From contig VWND01000016.1 of assembly GCA_009599575.1 (NCBI GenBank), forward strand, positions 124,001 to 188,000: a stretch of DNA of 64,000 nt. Reading direction: 5' to 3'. A program made the translations under genes and the position numbers. Source of the stretch: Blumeriella jaapii (lineage: Eukaryota; Ascomycota; Leotiomycetes; Helotiales; Drepanopezizaceae). The notes under the pieces are model-generated. The model was not told the DNA's origin and searched no databases. It saw only the letters and a list, made by a program, of their open reading frames with translations. Below are positions 11,708 to 22,695 of this stretch, piece after piece (the first letter of the stretch is position 1; the number at the start of each line of letters is the position of its first letter).

Positions 11708-13727
11708 TCATTGCCATCCACCTCTCGTCTTGGCCTTCAGTTCCCTCGCCGTCTCAAGCTGGCTCTTGAAATCACGATACAGCGTCTTGATCTTGTTCTC
11801 CTCGCCCCATCTATCAACGACTTTGTTTGCAAGCCTAGCGAGTAGTCAGTAGGGGTCTAGGGTCACCATGTGCCAATGCCAATTTTTGCTTACTTCATCC
11901 GCTTCCTGGTCGTCATCTTCTCCCGCTCGGCTAACTTTGCTGGTTGGAGATGGCCTTCCTCCTCGAGCTTGCTCACAACCCAATCATTGAGGTGCCATCT
12001 CCAGTGAATGAGAGTATGTGCCTGCTGAGCATTCTGCGCGCAGACGCTGTAATCACGAGTTAGTCTAGTAACGGGGCTCGAAAGGAAGCGTTACATACTT
12101 TCCTGAGAACCATATCTTGTCTTGGCTGGGCAAGGCAAAGCCTTTGCTATTCACGCTTGCTTTATCGCTATCCTCGGAATCCTCCTCCTCATCTTCCTCC
12201 TCCTCAGAGTCGCTGTCGTCGTCGATCTCTTCTAGCGTAGACTTCCGATAAGCCTTTCCTGTGAATTGAAGGGCGTATGTTGGTTGATGGTTTCGATGGT
12301 TGCAAGCCTCACACTTCGCCTCTCCCAAGACGTCTGCACCTTCTCCTGGTCTCAGTTTGGTCACCTGGATCATGGGCCTGGCGTAGACTGCGCGCGTGAA
12401 CTCGGTTGTCCATTGCGTAGAAACAAATTTGGAGTCGGCATAGCCAAGATACTCGGAATCTCTACAAGGTGGTCAGTCTCCCATTAGTCGCAGTCTTGAG
12501 AAGGCTTACTTACAGTTTGCTGAAACCTTGCCTGTAGACAGGGTCATCTCGAGAGAATCCTGGGTTCAGCTTGTTCTGCACCATCCACTCAATCACATCC
12601 TTGAAGTGCGCTTTATGACTCTTGTGAGCGGCATGTGTAAATTCGAGCGGAATATCCATGCTGTAATCTGGAACGCCAAGAGGGGCTTCATCGTCTTCGA
12701 TGACAAAATCTGAGTCTCCGGCTTCCTCATCACTACTGTCGCCTCTCTGGCGTCTGACTTTTGCCTTTACTTGTGCGTTTCGGTTGAAGGCCAAGTCTTC
12801 TTCCTCCTCCTCATCGTCAAAGACATCCAGCTTTTGAAAGTCGCCATCCTGATCGTCATCGCTTTCCGACTCCGATTCGGTGAGTTCCTCAATACTTTCA
12901 CCGGCTCGTCTCCGCCTCAGTAGCTCCAGCTGCTTCTCTTTCTCTGTACGGTGTCGACGAGTCTGCTGCCTGGTGGTACGGGCAGAAGAGGTTGGAACGT
13001 CTGGCGTCTCTGAGCGGGCCCTACCTTTTCCTTTATCTTTTCTTCTGCGAGCCAAGTCCGCCTCGGTCGGGTGCTCTTCCTCCTCTCTACTGTCTTCCTC
13101 CTCACTCGCTTCTGGCACAGGAACGACTCGCTGCCGCTTGAGCGGAGATGGCAAAACTGCATCAGAATCATCTGATTCCGTCACGTTCCTTGCCCGCTTC
13201 AGAGGAGATGCCACCGGCAGCGGAAGTTCGTCATCGTCGGACATGATGCTTTTCATAGGTCTTCTGCGCTTGGGAGGCAAAGACCTGACAACCTCGTCGG
13301 AATCAGACGCGTGCTCGACTTGTTTATGCAGCGGTACTTGCGATCGCTTCGGCGACGAAAAGACTGGGTCCTTGTCCTCTTCCTCACTGTCGCTGGAAAC
13401 CACAATCAGGCCTGGTCTCCGCAAGCTCTTGCGGGGGGTCGGAAGCGTGCTAAAAAGCTTTTTCGCAATGTTCCTCTTGCCCCTCGCCTTCGTGGCACCA
13501 AGTGAAAGCGTCTCTTTCTGCCCTGAAGCCAAGATCTCATCGTTACTATCTTGCTCCTCGTCTTCGGCAACATGTGGGCTCGGCTCTGTTTGTTTGCTTT
13601 TCGCACGTTCGAATCTGACTTTTGCGGGAGTCATCCTTGACGGTGCTGGAGAAGAGCTGCCCGTTGGTTCGAAGGTCAATCGCGTCTGACGCTTACGTCG
13701 AGCTTTGCGTTCGATATTGGAGGGCAT
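11708..13727 (-). CDS. DUF4211-domain nuclear protein
   Basis: Conserved fungal protein with a C-terminal DUF4211 domain; molecular function unknown, nuclear location inferred from composition. Exons on the minus strand are 13727-12514, 12461-12099, 12046-11894 and 11834-11708, giving 618 residues. The first ~300 residues are low-complexity, dominated by Ser/Asp/Glu acidic blocks alternating with basic patches such as 'PPKRRRPMK' and 'SPLKRQR', typical of chromatin or nucleolar proteins. The start 'MPSNIERKARRKRQTRL' followed by 'RLTFEP' resembles short nuclear interaction motifs. The DUF4211 region begins about residue 360 ('DYSMDIPLEFTHAAHKS') and includes 'CEACNHRNHQPTY', a C-x2-C pair that may bind metal, an acidic insert, and 'NVCAQNAQQAHTLIHWRWHL'. 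The last exon is helical ('RWGEENKIKTLYRDFKSQLE'). All three junctions keep frame. Confidence 0.85.
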
Positions 13728-14064
13728 GGCTTGGCTTGATCCAATCGTAGCACAGGCAAGTTGCGCGTCAAAACTGAAGACAACCGTTGTAGCGGGGGAG
13801 CGCTTGCGATCGAGAGCAGAATCTGTCTCGACTAAGCAATGGTCTTCAATGGCAATTTAGGCAGAGGCGACGCGCAGCCACGGGTCTCGGTTCTTCAAGA
13901 TGCAAGCTATGCGTGATATTGACGTTGAAGTTCGGACAGGCAAGGCGCGGCGCTTAGAAGCAAAGTGGAGGGCGCGAAAAGCTGCCGGGCCCCGCGTCTT
14001 CACGTGACATAAAAGTTGGGGGAGGGCGAGAACAACACTTTCTCCTTGTACTGCACGTTCAGAC
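13728..14064. other. Spacer between the divergent DUF4211 gene and the hydrolase relic
   Basis: Promoter side of the DUF4211 gene (to its left) and of the decayed hydrolase (to its right). No gene or recognisable element was seen; a 'cacgtg' core lies near 14000. Confidence 0.5.
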
Positions 14065-14984
14065 ATGGCAGACCAACAACTTCCATTAGCATTCTGAGAA
14101 TACAAGTCCTTCAAATTCTGGTCACGACATGCTTTCGAATCAAGAACCTACCTGGTATCCGCGATGGCTCGATACTTCCCATCCTCACCAAGTCTACCTA
14201 CCCATGTCGTCCCAGCCTTTGATATCCAAGGCGGGGGGTTTGCGATATCGAGTCCAGTTGGCGAAAATAAGTTCTGTTCCAAATTCTCGAATAAGGACAA
14301 CGTCCCAGTAGTCTCTCAACCGGCACCCTAAAGCTCCCGGGCATCCATTTTCGGCTGTGACAGATCTTATACACGCCATATTGGCGGAAGAGGCCCTTCC
14401 GTACGACAAAACGAAATTGTTCTAGGGGGATTTAGCGCCGGCGTAGATCTTGTGCTGTCCGTTAGAAGCAAGATGCAAGCTTGCAGAAGAGGATCGGGTG
14501 GATTTGTGGCGTGTTTTCCGCCAACAAACTGAACTACGAATCTTGCTGAGTAGCTTGCTACCAAGCCGATAGAATCTCCCCCAGGTTTTTTTTGGATGTT
14601 GGAGAGGTACACTCCTACGTTTGACTGGGCGTGCATCCCCCCTGGAACAGATCTAGAAGATCCAAGGTTGAGTGTTGAGGATGCCGAAAACATGGCGAGA
14701 AGAGTAGCGAATGTCGGGACTGCCCAGAGAGTCGGAACGGACCACGCCTGGGAAAGGAACGGCGTCAAGTGGGAGACCTTACTAGGAGAGGAACACGGTC
14801 AGTACTTTACCTACCTAGGTAGACATCTGAGGTGTAAGAACCGGGCCTAACTCTTACCACAGGATTCGACGTCACCCATGCTACCGGTGCTAAGGGGGCT
14901 GGGAGTGCGAAACGGAGGCAGGAAATGCACGAGTTGGTTGCAAATGGCTTTTCGGGAAAATCGACGTCTAGCGAAATGTGCTAG
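14065..14984 (+). pseudogene. Decayed alpha/beta-hydrolase (HSL-like esterase/lipase family)
   Basis: Remains of an alpha/beta-hydrolase-3 type esterase, readable only by jumping frames. From 14065 'MADQQLPLAF' hits a stop; another frame continues 'GIRDGSILPILTK'. Around 14219-14320 the oxyanion-hole block reads 'IQGGGFAISSPVGE' where active members have His-Gly-Gly-Gly, so His is Gln here. A frameshift leads to 'NRHPKAPGHPFSAVTDLIHA' near 14320-14380, a stop follows, and a second frameshift leads to the nucleophile elbow 'IVLGGFSAGVDLVLS' near 14418-14460. After a gap, 'LERYTPTFDWACIPPGTD' and 'AWERNGVKWETLLGEEHG' plus 'FDVTHATGAKG' across a probable intron (about 14797-14861) match the C-terminal part with the final catalytic His. 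At least three frame breaks, stops and an internal deletion before the acid residue show it is dead. Assignment to the family is firm; the substrate is unknown. Confidence 0.8.
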
Positions 14985-16067
14985 CACTTTCAGACTTCCA
15001 CACAGTGCAGTTGGCCGAACCAGTATATGTAAGACAGGCTGAAAACGCCCGCCTTATCTATCCAGGCGAACTTTTTCTATGACACACGTCGCCACCTCTT
15101 CAGTTTATGGAGTTTCCAGATACGATGGGACTATTGGGCCTGAAGGAGGTTGGAAGAAATATGACTGCCAGACACATGCAGCATTCTGTTCCCGACAACG
15201 AGATTTCCAGGATACAACACGTCGAGTTCGCAAAGAAACTTTACCACATCTCAATTTGGGGCTTTTCTGACCTTTTCGAGGAAGATGATTTGCCTTTGTC
15301 TATCTTCGCGCAATCATTAACACGATTTGCTCCAGGGCTATAAGTTTGAAATCACAGCTCTGATTCCATGTCTCCTGTCAACTATCTACGCAGGTAGGAT
15401 ACATGCTGAGCATTGTGAACTTTTGTCGACCCCCACTTCATAGACGGTTCATCTCTCTTTAGCTCGGGCCTCCGCCCAAGCATTCCGATATCAGGATTTG
15501 AAGTAAGCTTCTTTTCCAACTCCTTTCAAGGGCCTAGAAAATGTCTGTATGGAGAAGACTTGATTTTGCCCCAAAGACCCTGCATCGGACAACATGCCTG
15601 AAGCAGAAGGTGACTTTTAGCCACCCGACTAGATGCAGATGGCCTGCACCAATTGCACTCAATCCACAACACACGTCACTCACAACACCAAACCATCGGA
15701 GGTCGACCTGATCTTTGCGAGCGTTTAAAGTGATTTTCGGACCGCGACATCCTGTCCTTCGAAGGCAGGCACAGGGTTTGGGCATCTCTATTGGCCTTCT
15801 TGATGCGTCCCAAAATCCGATTGTGTCCCAATCGGAGATCCAGGAAGCTGGAAGAAAGTCCCACGTGGTGAGATTGCTCGCCTTCTGCTTCCGAAGTGAT
15901 CGTCGGCCAGAATTCGAGCATGAGCTGGAACCGATGGCTTATCGCGACCAAACTCCGGGATGGGCCGGTGCCATGGACGGATGAACGTGAGTATATAAGT
16001 GAGCGTCTCCTGTCTCCTTGTCTTTCGAATGGCAAGCCGAAACGGGGTCTCTTCACTGTTTATCATC
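14985..16067. other. Spacer before the RNase T2 gene, with possible gene relics
   Basis: No intact gene. A 78-codon plus frame (15107-15343) is unlike its surroundings but shows no recognisable family and may be a further relic. A clear TATA box ('gtatataagt') at about 15991-16000 sits roughly 70 bases before the preferred RNase T2 start and is the best core-promoter signal in the window. Confidence 0.5.
15991..16000 (+). promoter_or_regulatory. TATA box of the RNase T2 gene
   Basis: 'gtatataagt' lies 68-77 bases upstream of the ATG at 16068 and only ~29-38 bases upstream of the in-frame ATG at 16029. Transcription about 30 bases after the TATA would start near 16025, which favours the 16068 ATG as the translated start. 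Confidence 0.6.
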
Positions 16068-17441
16068 ATGTCTTTCTCCGTTGTTGCTCTTTTGGCTTTA
16101 CCAGTGGTAGTCATGGCAGTCGGTACGCCAAAGACTTGCGCAAACCCTCTTTTGAGCTGCGGAAGTACCACGTCAACAGATCTGTGCTGCTTCAATTCTC
16201 CTGGTGGGCTTTTGCTACTCACCCAGTTCTGGGACACGGATCCAGTGACGGGCCCAACCAACTCTTGGACGATCCATGGTCTCTGGCCCGATAACTGTGA
16301 TGGTACTTACGAGGAATACTGCGACACTTCTAGGTTCGTAAATCTTGAAAGACTTGTGTGACACAATGGCTGATCTTAAATCAGAGCTTATACTGGCATA
16401 ACTGGCACCCTCCAATCCTCCGGGAAGACAGACTTGCTTTCATACATGCAGACCTACTGGAAAGACTACCAGGGAGACGACGAGGATCTGTGGGAGCACG
16501 AATGGAGCAAGCATGGCACTTGCATTAGCACGCTCGAGACCAGTTGCTACACTGGCTACACAGCGAAGCAAGAAATGATCGATTACTTGCAAAAGACCGT
16601 TGATCTGTTTAAGACACTTGACAGCTATAAGGTGAGTTCCCCCGTGATTTTCTCGGTGCAGCGGTGACTTAACCTCCTATAGTTTCTCGCGAATGCTGGA
16701 ATCGTTCCATCCACAACAGCGACCTACACATCTGCCGCCATCCAAGCCGCTCTCAGGACAGGCTTCGGGTACGCCGCGACCATCCAATGCTCGTCTGGTG
16801 AGCTCAACGAGATTTGGTATCACTACTATGTTCGCGGCTCAGTGCAAACCGGAACATTCGTCAAAGCCGGTCCAGTCGGTGAAAATAGCGACTGTCCTTC
16901 GACTGGCATTAAGTATCTACCCAAGTCGGGCGGAGGTGGCACACCAACCACAACCGTACCGGGATCTTCTCCAACGGGAGCTCCATTTTCTGGAACTGGG
17001 TACTTGAATGCGATCACGAGCGGAGGCGGGAGGGGCTGTTTGATCAGTGCTGGAACGTGGTATACTAGCGCACTTGTGCTACGTACACTGCGACAGCTTC
17101 CGGTATTTCTATACAATGCATTATGTCCTCGAGTTCTGAGCGCTAACTACCAAAAGGGTCCGGCTTCACATTGAAATCGTCCAGGGGAAACTGTGGTATC
17201 GTCAGTGGCGCTTTCACCTGTGCTTCTGGCGTTACATCTACTGTCTTTACTGTAAGTTCAGATCACGCCGCTCCACCGGACAAGCGACATACTGATGAGT
17301 GACTAGGCCAGTGGGGGTAAGCTGGCCTACAACGGCGCGGACACGTTCTACGCTGCGGCGGTTCCGTCTGGTAGCACTCAGCAGACCGTCTATATCGCAT
17401 CACGGGCCGTGTCCGTCACTTTCCAGTGGGCGAGCGCATAA
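16068..17441 (+). CDS. Secreted ribonuclease T2 with C-terminal extension, frameshifted in the extension
   Basis: Acid endoribonuclease of the T2 family, which cleaves RNA through 2',3'-cyclic phosphates in the secretory or extracellular space. Exons are 16068-16333, 16385-16631, 16683-17102, 17157-17251 and 17307-17441. A signal peptide follows the start ('SVVALLALPVVVMAVG'). Both catalytic boxes are intact: CAS I 'WTIHGLWPDNC' and CAS II 'HEWSKHGTC', with Cys residues spaced as in the family. A Gly/Thr/Pro linker ('GGGGTPTTTVPG') leads to the C-terminal domain seen in several fungal T2 enzymes. In exon 3 the frame breaks: after 'AGTWYTS' (17046-17069) the family sequence resumes one base out of phase ('TCATYTATASG' from 17072), implying a one-base loss. 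Read literally, translation ends at 17174 in unrelated sequence, giving an enzyme with an intact catalytic domain but no tail. An ATG at 16029 would add 13 residues. Confidence 0.87.
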
Positions 17442-18117
17442 GCCAGCCCAGCCTTATGAGGAAGGATGGCGAAGCAAAGGAAGTCACACAAGATAGAGTA
17501 CAAGTACAGGATTTTGGAGACTTCTCTTATATATCAGTAAACGAGGATATACCAAGACGCGCATCCGCAATTTCCAAAATTGTATGCTTTGCCAGTAGGG
17601 ACTGGAGACTCAAATCGACACCACAGAATCGGCATCGAAGACCGTCGTAGCCGTGGTGACCTCTTTCCGTCGAACTCTACAGTCGCTTGGCCATACGCAG
17701 TATGAAGATCTCTGTAGTTACGATGTATGTATTGCCGAGCGCCAGATCTGCTATGTAGACAAGGGCAGCAAAAGCTCAAGGTAATCGAGTTGACTATAAC
17801 CGGGCCAATTGAAACGATTGCTCTAGGAGAGCTCACCGCTGATCATTTTGAAACAAATGGAACGCAGATTGGAGTAGCTGGGGGGAATAGCTGGATGTGT
17901 AGAATCTTCAAGGTACATAGGTAGTTGATTGCCCTGGGCTTTTGAAACCGAATCCATGGCTCAGCTCAGGTGGGCGGTCGGCGAGATAAAACCCCGGTGA
18001 ACATACGCGACTACCCCCTCTGCCAAGCCAAAACGCGTCGCCCCAGATCTCCGTGTCAACCTTTCTCCTACGAAAAGCATCCCCCCCCCCCCACGTCTCA
18101 ATACCACGATATCCAAA
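17442..18117. other. Spacer between RNase T2 and the DNAJC9-type gene
   Basis: 676 bases with no supported gene. A run of about thirteen C residues (18079-18091) lies just upstream of the J-protein start, within its probable 5' UTR. Confidence 0.55.
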
Positions 18118-19243
18118 ATGGCGCGCAAAACGAAAAATGATGCTGCTCTCCAAGAATCCGAAGAGGAGAAGGATGCTGAACTCATGTCCGAGGAAGAGGA
18201 TCTTCAGGCAGAGGTTGATGAACCGCCCTCGGTCGAGCCTTACGAAGTCCTGGGGATCGAGAGAAGTGCGACAGAGAGCGAGATCAAGTCCGCGTATCGC
18301 AAGGCCGCACTGAAACACCACCCAGGTACGCACCTGTAATCAGTGTTCGTGGTGATCGTAATCTGACTCACGCCTCACAGACAAAGCCGCCCTTCACCTC
18401 AAGGACGAGGCCCATCTCAAGTTTCAGGAGGTCGCCTTCGCATACGCAGTCCTATCCGATCCCATCCGCAGAAAGCGCTACGATAAGACTGGCTCCACCT
18501 CCGAATCCATCTCCGTCGACGAAGACTTCAGCTGGACCGATTTCTACTCTGAGCAGTTCCGCGACGTCGTCACCGAGGATGCCATCGAGAGCTTCGCGAA
18601 GACGTACAGGGGGTCGAACGAGGAGAGAGACGATGTCGTCGCTGCATATACGAAGCATGCGGGCTCCTGGAACAAGATCTATCAGACCGTCATGTTAAGC
18701 GATTGTCTGGAGGACGAGGACCGTTTCCGAGGCTACATTGACGAGGCGATTAAGAATGGCGACGCCCGAGCCTTCCCGGCATATACGGACGAGACGGCAA
18801 AGGCCAAAGCTGCCCGGATGAAGGCTGCGAGAAAGGAAGCCGAGGGGGAGGCTGCGGAGGCCGAGGATCATGGGAAAGAATTGAAGGGCAAGAAAGATGC
18901 GAAGGCGAGGGACGCAGGGTTGGGAGATTTAGCTGCGCTGATTCAGAGCAAGCACAGAAACGCAGGCTCGTCATTCCTGGATGCGTTGGAGGCCAAAGGC
19001 CAAGGCAGAGCAGAAGACGAAAAAGGGCAAGCGCAAGAAGAACGTCGTCGACGAGGAAGAGGATGTAGAGATGGGGGAGCCCTCGGAAGCGGCTTTCCAC
19101 GCCGCAGCTGCCAGGTTGAAGAAGGGCACTGGTGCAAGTGGGGGACGGAGGAGCAAGCGCGCGAAGCGTTGAGTGCGTATCCAGGGTCGCTGGCACGCTT
19201 TTATAGATTCTACGGAAGAAAGGATATCCGGCTGGCGTTCTAG
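18118..19243 (+). CDS. DNAJC9-type J-domain protein with a C-terminal frameshift
   Basis: J-domain co-chaperone of the DNAJC9 class; in animals this protein is a nuclear histone H3-H4 chaperone that recruits Hsp70, so a nuclear role is inferred. Exons are 18118-18325 and 18381 onward. An acidic N-terminus (residues ~8-38) precedes the J domain (about 41-105): 'PYEVLGIERSATESEIKSAY', then the HPD motif, split by the intron, and 'FAYAVLSDPIRRKRYDKTG'. The DNAJC9-specific middle follows ('DFSWTDFYSEQFRDV', 'VMLSDCLEDEDRFRGYIDEA') and then a charged helix. After 'SSFLDALEAK' the frame is off by one: an AAA at 18995-18997 where the family-like sequence needs AA. With the extra A removed it continues as Lys-rich 'AEQKTKKGKRKKN' and an acidic patch to a stop at 19172, ending in basic 'GRRSKRAKR'. 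As written, translation runs to 19243 in unrelated residues. Confidence 0.85.
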
Positions 19244-19538
19244 GTAGAGAGAATCGATATGCCATGACTTACGAAACCTACCCTTTTTCGCGAACCAAGA
19301 ACATCCATCGAGGCACGACGTTTCCGCGACGTGATCCGGGAGTCGATACCAGAAGTCCCTCGGCTTCGAATATCTTGCAGGGCCGGCTTCACGGCGGATC
19401 GCGGTTCGGTCGCACACGTGACAGCGTATACTGTTGTCGCGTCTGACGGTGGGGCGTCGTCTCGAACACATCGATCCGTGAGCCGCGACACGGCGTTTTC
19501 TGGCGCCGCCGCTCGTTGCCAGGCCCATCCAGCATGCC

Positions 19539-20474
19539 ATGCCCTCCGCTCCCGAGAACATCTACCCCGACTACTGTCATGGCCTGTCGCCGACCATCGG
19601 GAAATGGTGTCCCCTGCAGGCGACCGACGTGCACCGCTTGCGAGACGTGGGCATGTTTTCCGACGGTGCATCTCCCTGCTCCCCTCCCCCGTCCACGCGG
19701 CGACGGTGGTCGCGATGACGCTAACGATCTTCTCTCTACCTAGGACGAGTGCTCTACCATCTCGATAACCACCCGATCAAATGGGTCCGCGTCACTGGCG
19801 TTGTGGTCTCCACGGACCAGCTCCCCCGCAAGCGAATCTATGTCGTGGATGACAGCAGCGGGATGAACATCGAGTGCACCGCCGTCGCTCCCGCGCCTCT
19901 TCCTGTCCTCGATGCTCCCGCGCGGCCGTCGCAGCCGAAGCCACTGGCTTCCCTCCCGGCCGCCCCCGGCCCGAGGGCGCCGACGCGGCCCGACTCGGCG
20001 CGAGAGAAGGCCGGACACCACGACGCGCCGCCCTCCATCCAGAGGCCTGTGGTTCCCTGGGAGGAGGTCGAGGTTGGGAGCGTGGTGAAGGTCAAGGGCC
20101 GGGTGAGCGAGCGGTGGAACACCATCCAGATCGAGGCGATCAAGGTGGAGGTGATGCGGTGCAGCGACCACGAGGTCCGGTGTTGGAACGAGGTGATGGC
20201 TTTCAAGCGGGACGTGCTTGGGCGTCCCTGGGTGGTGGGTAAACAGGAGGAGGAGCAGTGTCGGCGGACGAAGGAGCGAGAGCTGCGCAAGCGGAAACGG
20301 GCCGGGACGGTGGCCGAGGGTGCAGAGGACCGAGGGAGGAGGAGGGGGAGGAGGCAGGCACTGGAGAGACGGGAAGAGGGCACCACGAGGCAGAACGAGA
20401 AGGGGATGGAGCTGGTCCAGAGACCCAAGGCCAGCAGCCGTCCTTCCGGCGAGTACGCCGCTCTCGGGATTTGA
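19539..20474 (+). CDS. STN1: CST-complex telomere protein Stn1 (OB-fold)
   Basis: Single-strand-telomere protein that, with Ten1 (and Cdc13/Ctc1), caps chromosome ends and guides polymerase alpha. Exons are 19539-19665 and 19744-20474, giving 285 residues. The N-terminal segment 'IYPDYCHGLSPTIGKWC' and 'ATDVHRLRDV' matches fungal Stn1 proteins, and the OB-fold begins with 'HLDNHPIKWVRVTGVVVSTD', continues with 'KRIYVVDDSSGMNIECTAV' and closes with 'VGSVVKVKGRVSERWNTIQI'. A Pro/Ala-rich insert of ~60 residues (about 100-160) separates the OB strands. After the OB-fold come Arg/Lys/Glu-rich helices ('VEVMRCSDHEVRCWNEVMAF' and onward). The usual C-terminal winged-helix domains are not evident, as in other short filamentous-fungal forms. 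The start was chosen as the ATG giving the conserved 'PENIYPDYC'; one five bases upstream is out of frame. Confidence 0.85.
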
Positions 20475-21602
20475 CCTGGTGCTCTCGCTTTTCTTGGACA
20501 CGACGTGACGACTTGACGACTTGGACGGCGCTCCACTACATACAGGGCGAGGCACAGGGTGAATGGGGATGACATGGCTAATGGAGATGACATGGTCTTT
20601 TCTCTCACACTGACACGACGATCTTCGACGCGCCTGGATATCGATGGCTCAGAAGTCCCGACGTCCCGTCCCGTCCCGTCCCGTCCCTACTGTACACGCA
20701 CCGGTCGCGAAGGTTCGTCGTGAATCGAGAATCTGTGCGACGCGATGGAGGTCGACATTGGTTCGTGGCAGCCGTCACTTACTCGCGCCCTCTCCACGGT
20801 AGCGGACGATTGGGCCGACGCCGCGTCCGCGACTCGACTCGGCTCGACCATCCACACACGGGCATGGCACGCGACGAGTACAGTACATCTCGCTCTACAA
20901 TACCGATGTCGCGTACCGTACGGCACATACAGTACAGTTCAGTACAGTACCGCATTACACTCCACACAGCCACGATGTGTGCGACGCGGCCGACGTTTCA
21001 GGGGGGGCCCTTCGTCACTGGGCATTGTGGCCGTGCAGTGGTCATGGCTCGAGTTCTCTTGTCGCGCGCATTGGCGCGATGGATGTGACCTGGTCGTTAT
21101 TAATTCGATGGGGGGTGCACAGTAACACGGTCAGTGTATGTGTAAGGTATGTACCGTACCGTACTGTACCGTACTGTACTATCCGCATGCTGGTCCCGAG
21201 CCACGGGATTGCCGTTGCCGCGGTGAGAGACGGGCCCACGACGCGCAACACGCGTCCGTCGACTCTGTCTGTACTGGACCGTCGCGTAGGCGTCGAATGG
21301 GAAGATTGGCACGTCGCAGGCATCTTGGTGGGTTTCAGGTTGGGTGGATGTAGAACGGGACCGTGTTGTCGGTAGAAGAATGCTGTGTACAGACAGTACA
21401 GTACAGTACACGGTACACAGTACATACAATCCATACCGTACGGTACCACTGTACAGTACTTCGGCTACTCCTTGGTGAAGGGGTGAGGCTGAGGCTGCTC
21501 GAACCGCTCCCTACATGCAAGCTGGACCGACCAAAGAAGTACCGTACTGTAAATAGAGGTACTGTACTGTAAATAGAGGTACCGTAATGTACCGTAATGT
21601 GC

Positions 21603-21905
21603 TGTGCTGTATATACTGTATGTAGAGTAAATACTGTATGTAGTGTATATACTGTAGGTAGTATACTGTATATACTGTAGGTAGTATACTGTATATACTG
21701 TATATACTGTATATACTGTATATACTGTATATACTGTATATACTGTATATACTGTATATACTGTATATACTGTATATACTGTATATACTGTATATACTGT
21801 ATATACTGTACCTTATGTAGTGTACTCTATATACTGTACATACTGTACAGTACATACAGTATATACTGAATGTATACTATGTATACTATGTATACTATGT
21901 ATATA
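21603..21905. repeat. (TATACTG)n heptanucleotide tandem array
   Basis: A near-perfect 7-base unit 'tatactg' repeats about seventeen times in the core (about 21670-21808), flanked by diverged copies ('tatactgtaggtag', 'tatgtagtg') from 21603 to 21905. Because 7 is not a multiple of 3, all frames on one strand stay open as a Tyr-Ser-Ile repeat; this is not a gene. Confidence 0.93.
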
Positions 21906-22039
21906 CTGTCCATCGCATGCAGCCGGCCTGTGATGCCTCCCACGAAAAGCTGCGTTCGGAGCAAGATGTCGTGGTACTGAGAAGTCAGACTATGATCCTC
22001 TTTACCACACGACACTACTAGTTTACCAGCAGTGCACCA

Positions 22040-22122
22040 TCACGACACCATATCCCCATCCCCATCCCCATCCCCACCATCACCATCACCATCACCACCA
22101 CCACCACCACCACCACCCTTGG
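22040..22122. repeat. CCCCAT / CAC trinucleotide-like repeats
   Basis: Four copies of 'ccccat' pass directly into 'cat' and 'cac' triplet runs. Simple-sequence DNA in the STN1-VCX1 spacer. Confidence 0.85.
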
Positions 22123-22664
22123 CCTCTCCATCAATCAATCATCAATCACAATCGCCTTCGCCTCCTCTCCTCTCCTCTCCACTCACTCCACTTCAACTCG
22201 GCCCTCTCGCACCCCCTACCCAAACTGCGCCTCCCATCTTACTTTCGGCCCGCGCCTCTCTCGGGCGGTATTGACAGTACGGTACAGAGCGTCAGTACGG
22301 GACTTTCGACAGTACTATACAGTACTGTGCGCTACGGAACCGGACTGTTCTGTTCTGTGCCTCTATTGCAGAAAATCGTACCTCTTGTACTGTGCAGTAC
22401 TTGCAGTACAGAAGACCGACCTACCCACCCACTCACCTCTCACCTCTCACCTGCTTCCGGTGCAGGACAGACACACACCACACGGTACATCTACAGTACA
22501 TACACTACATACACTACAGCCACACTCCCTCCGCACCTTCGCATCTCTTCGGCCTACTTACTGCGCTCACGCTCTCTCTCTCTCTCTCTACCTACGGTCG
22601 TCCCGAACTTCCGAACTTCCGAACCAGCAACGCCCCGCCTCCTCGCTCATCTCGCACATCTCGC

Positions 22665-22695
<31 letters not shown>

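Noticed and set aside
21511..22015. Tyr-Ser-Ile repeat proteins on the minus strand
   Set aside because: Pure translation of the TATACTG array.
20475..22260. Possible subtelomere beside STN1
   Set aside because: Repeats are not telomeric (no TTAGGG runs) and housekeeping genes lie on both sides; presence of a telomere-protein gene is coincidental.
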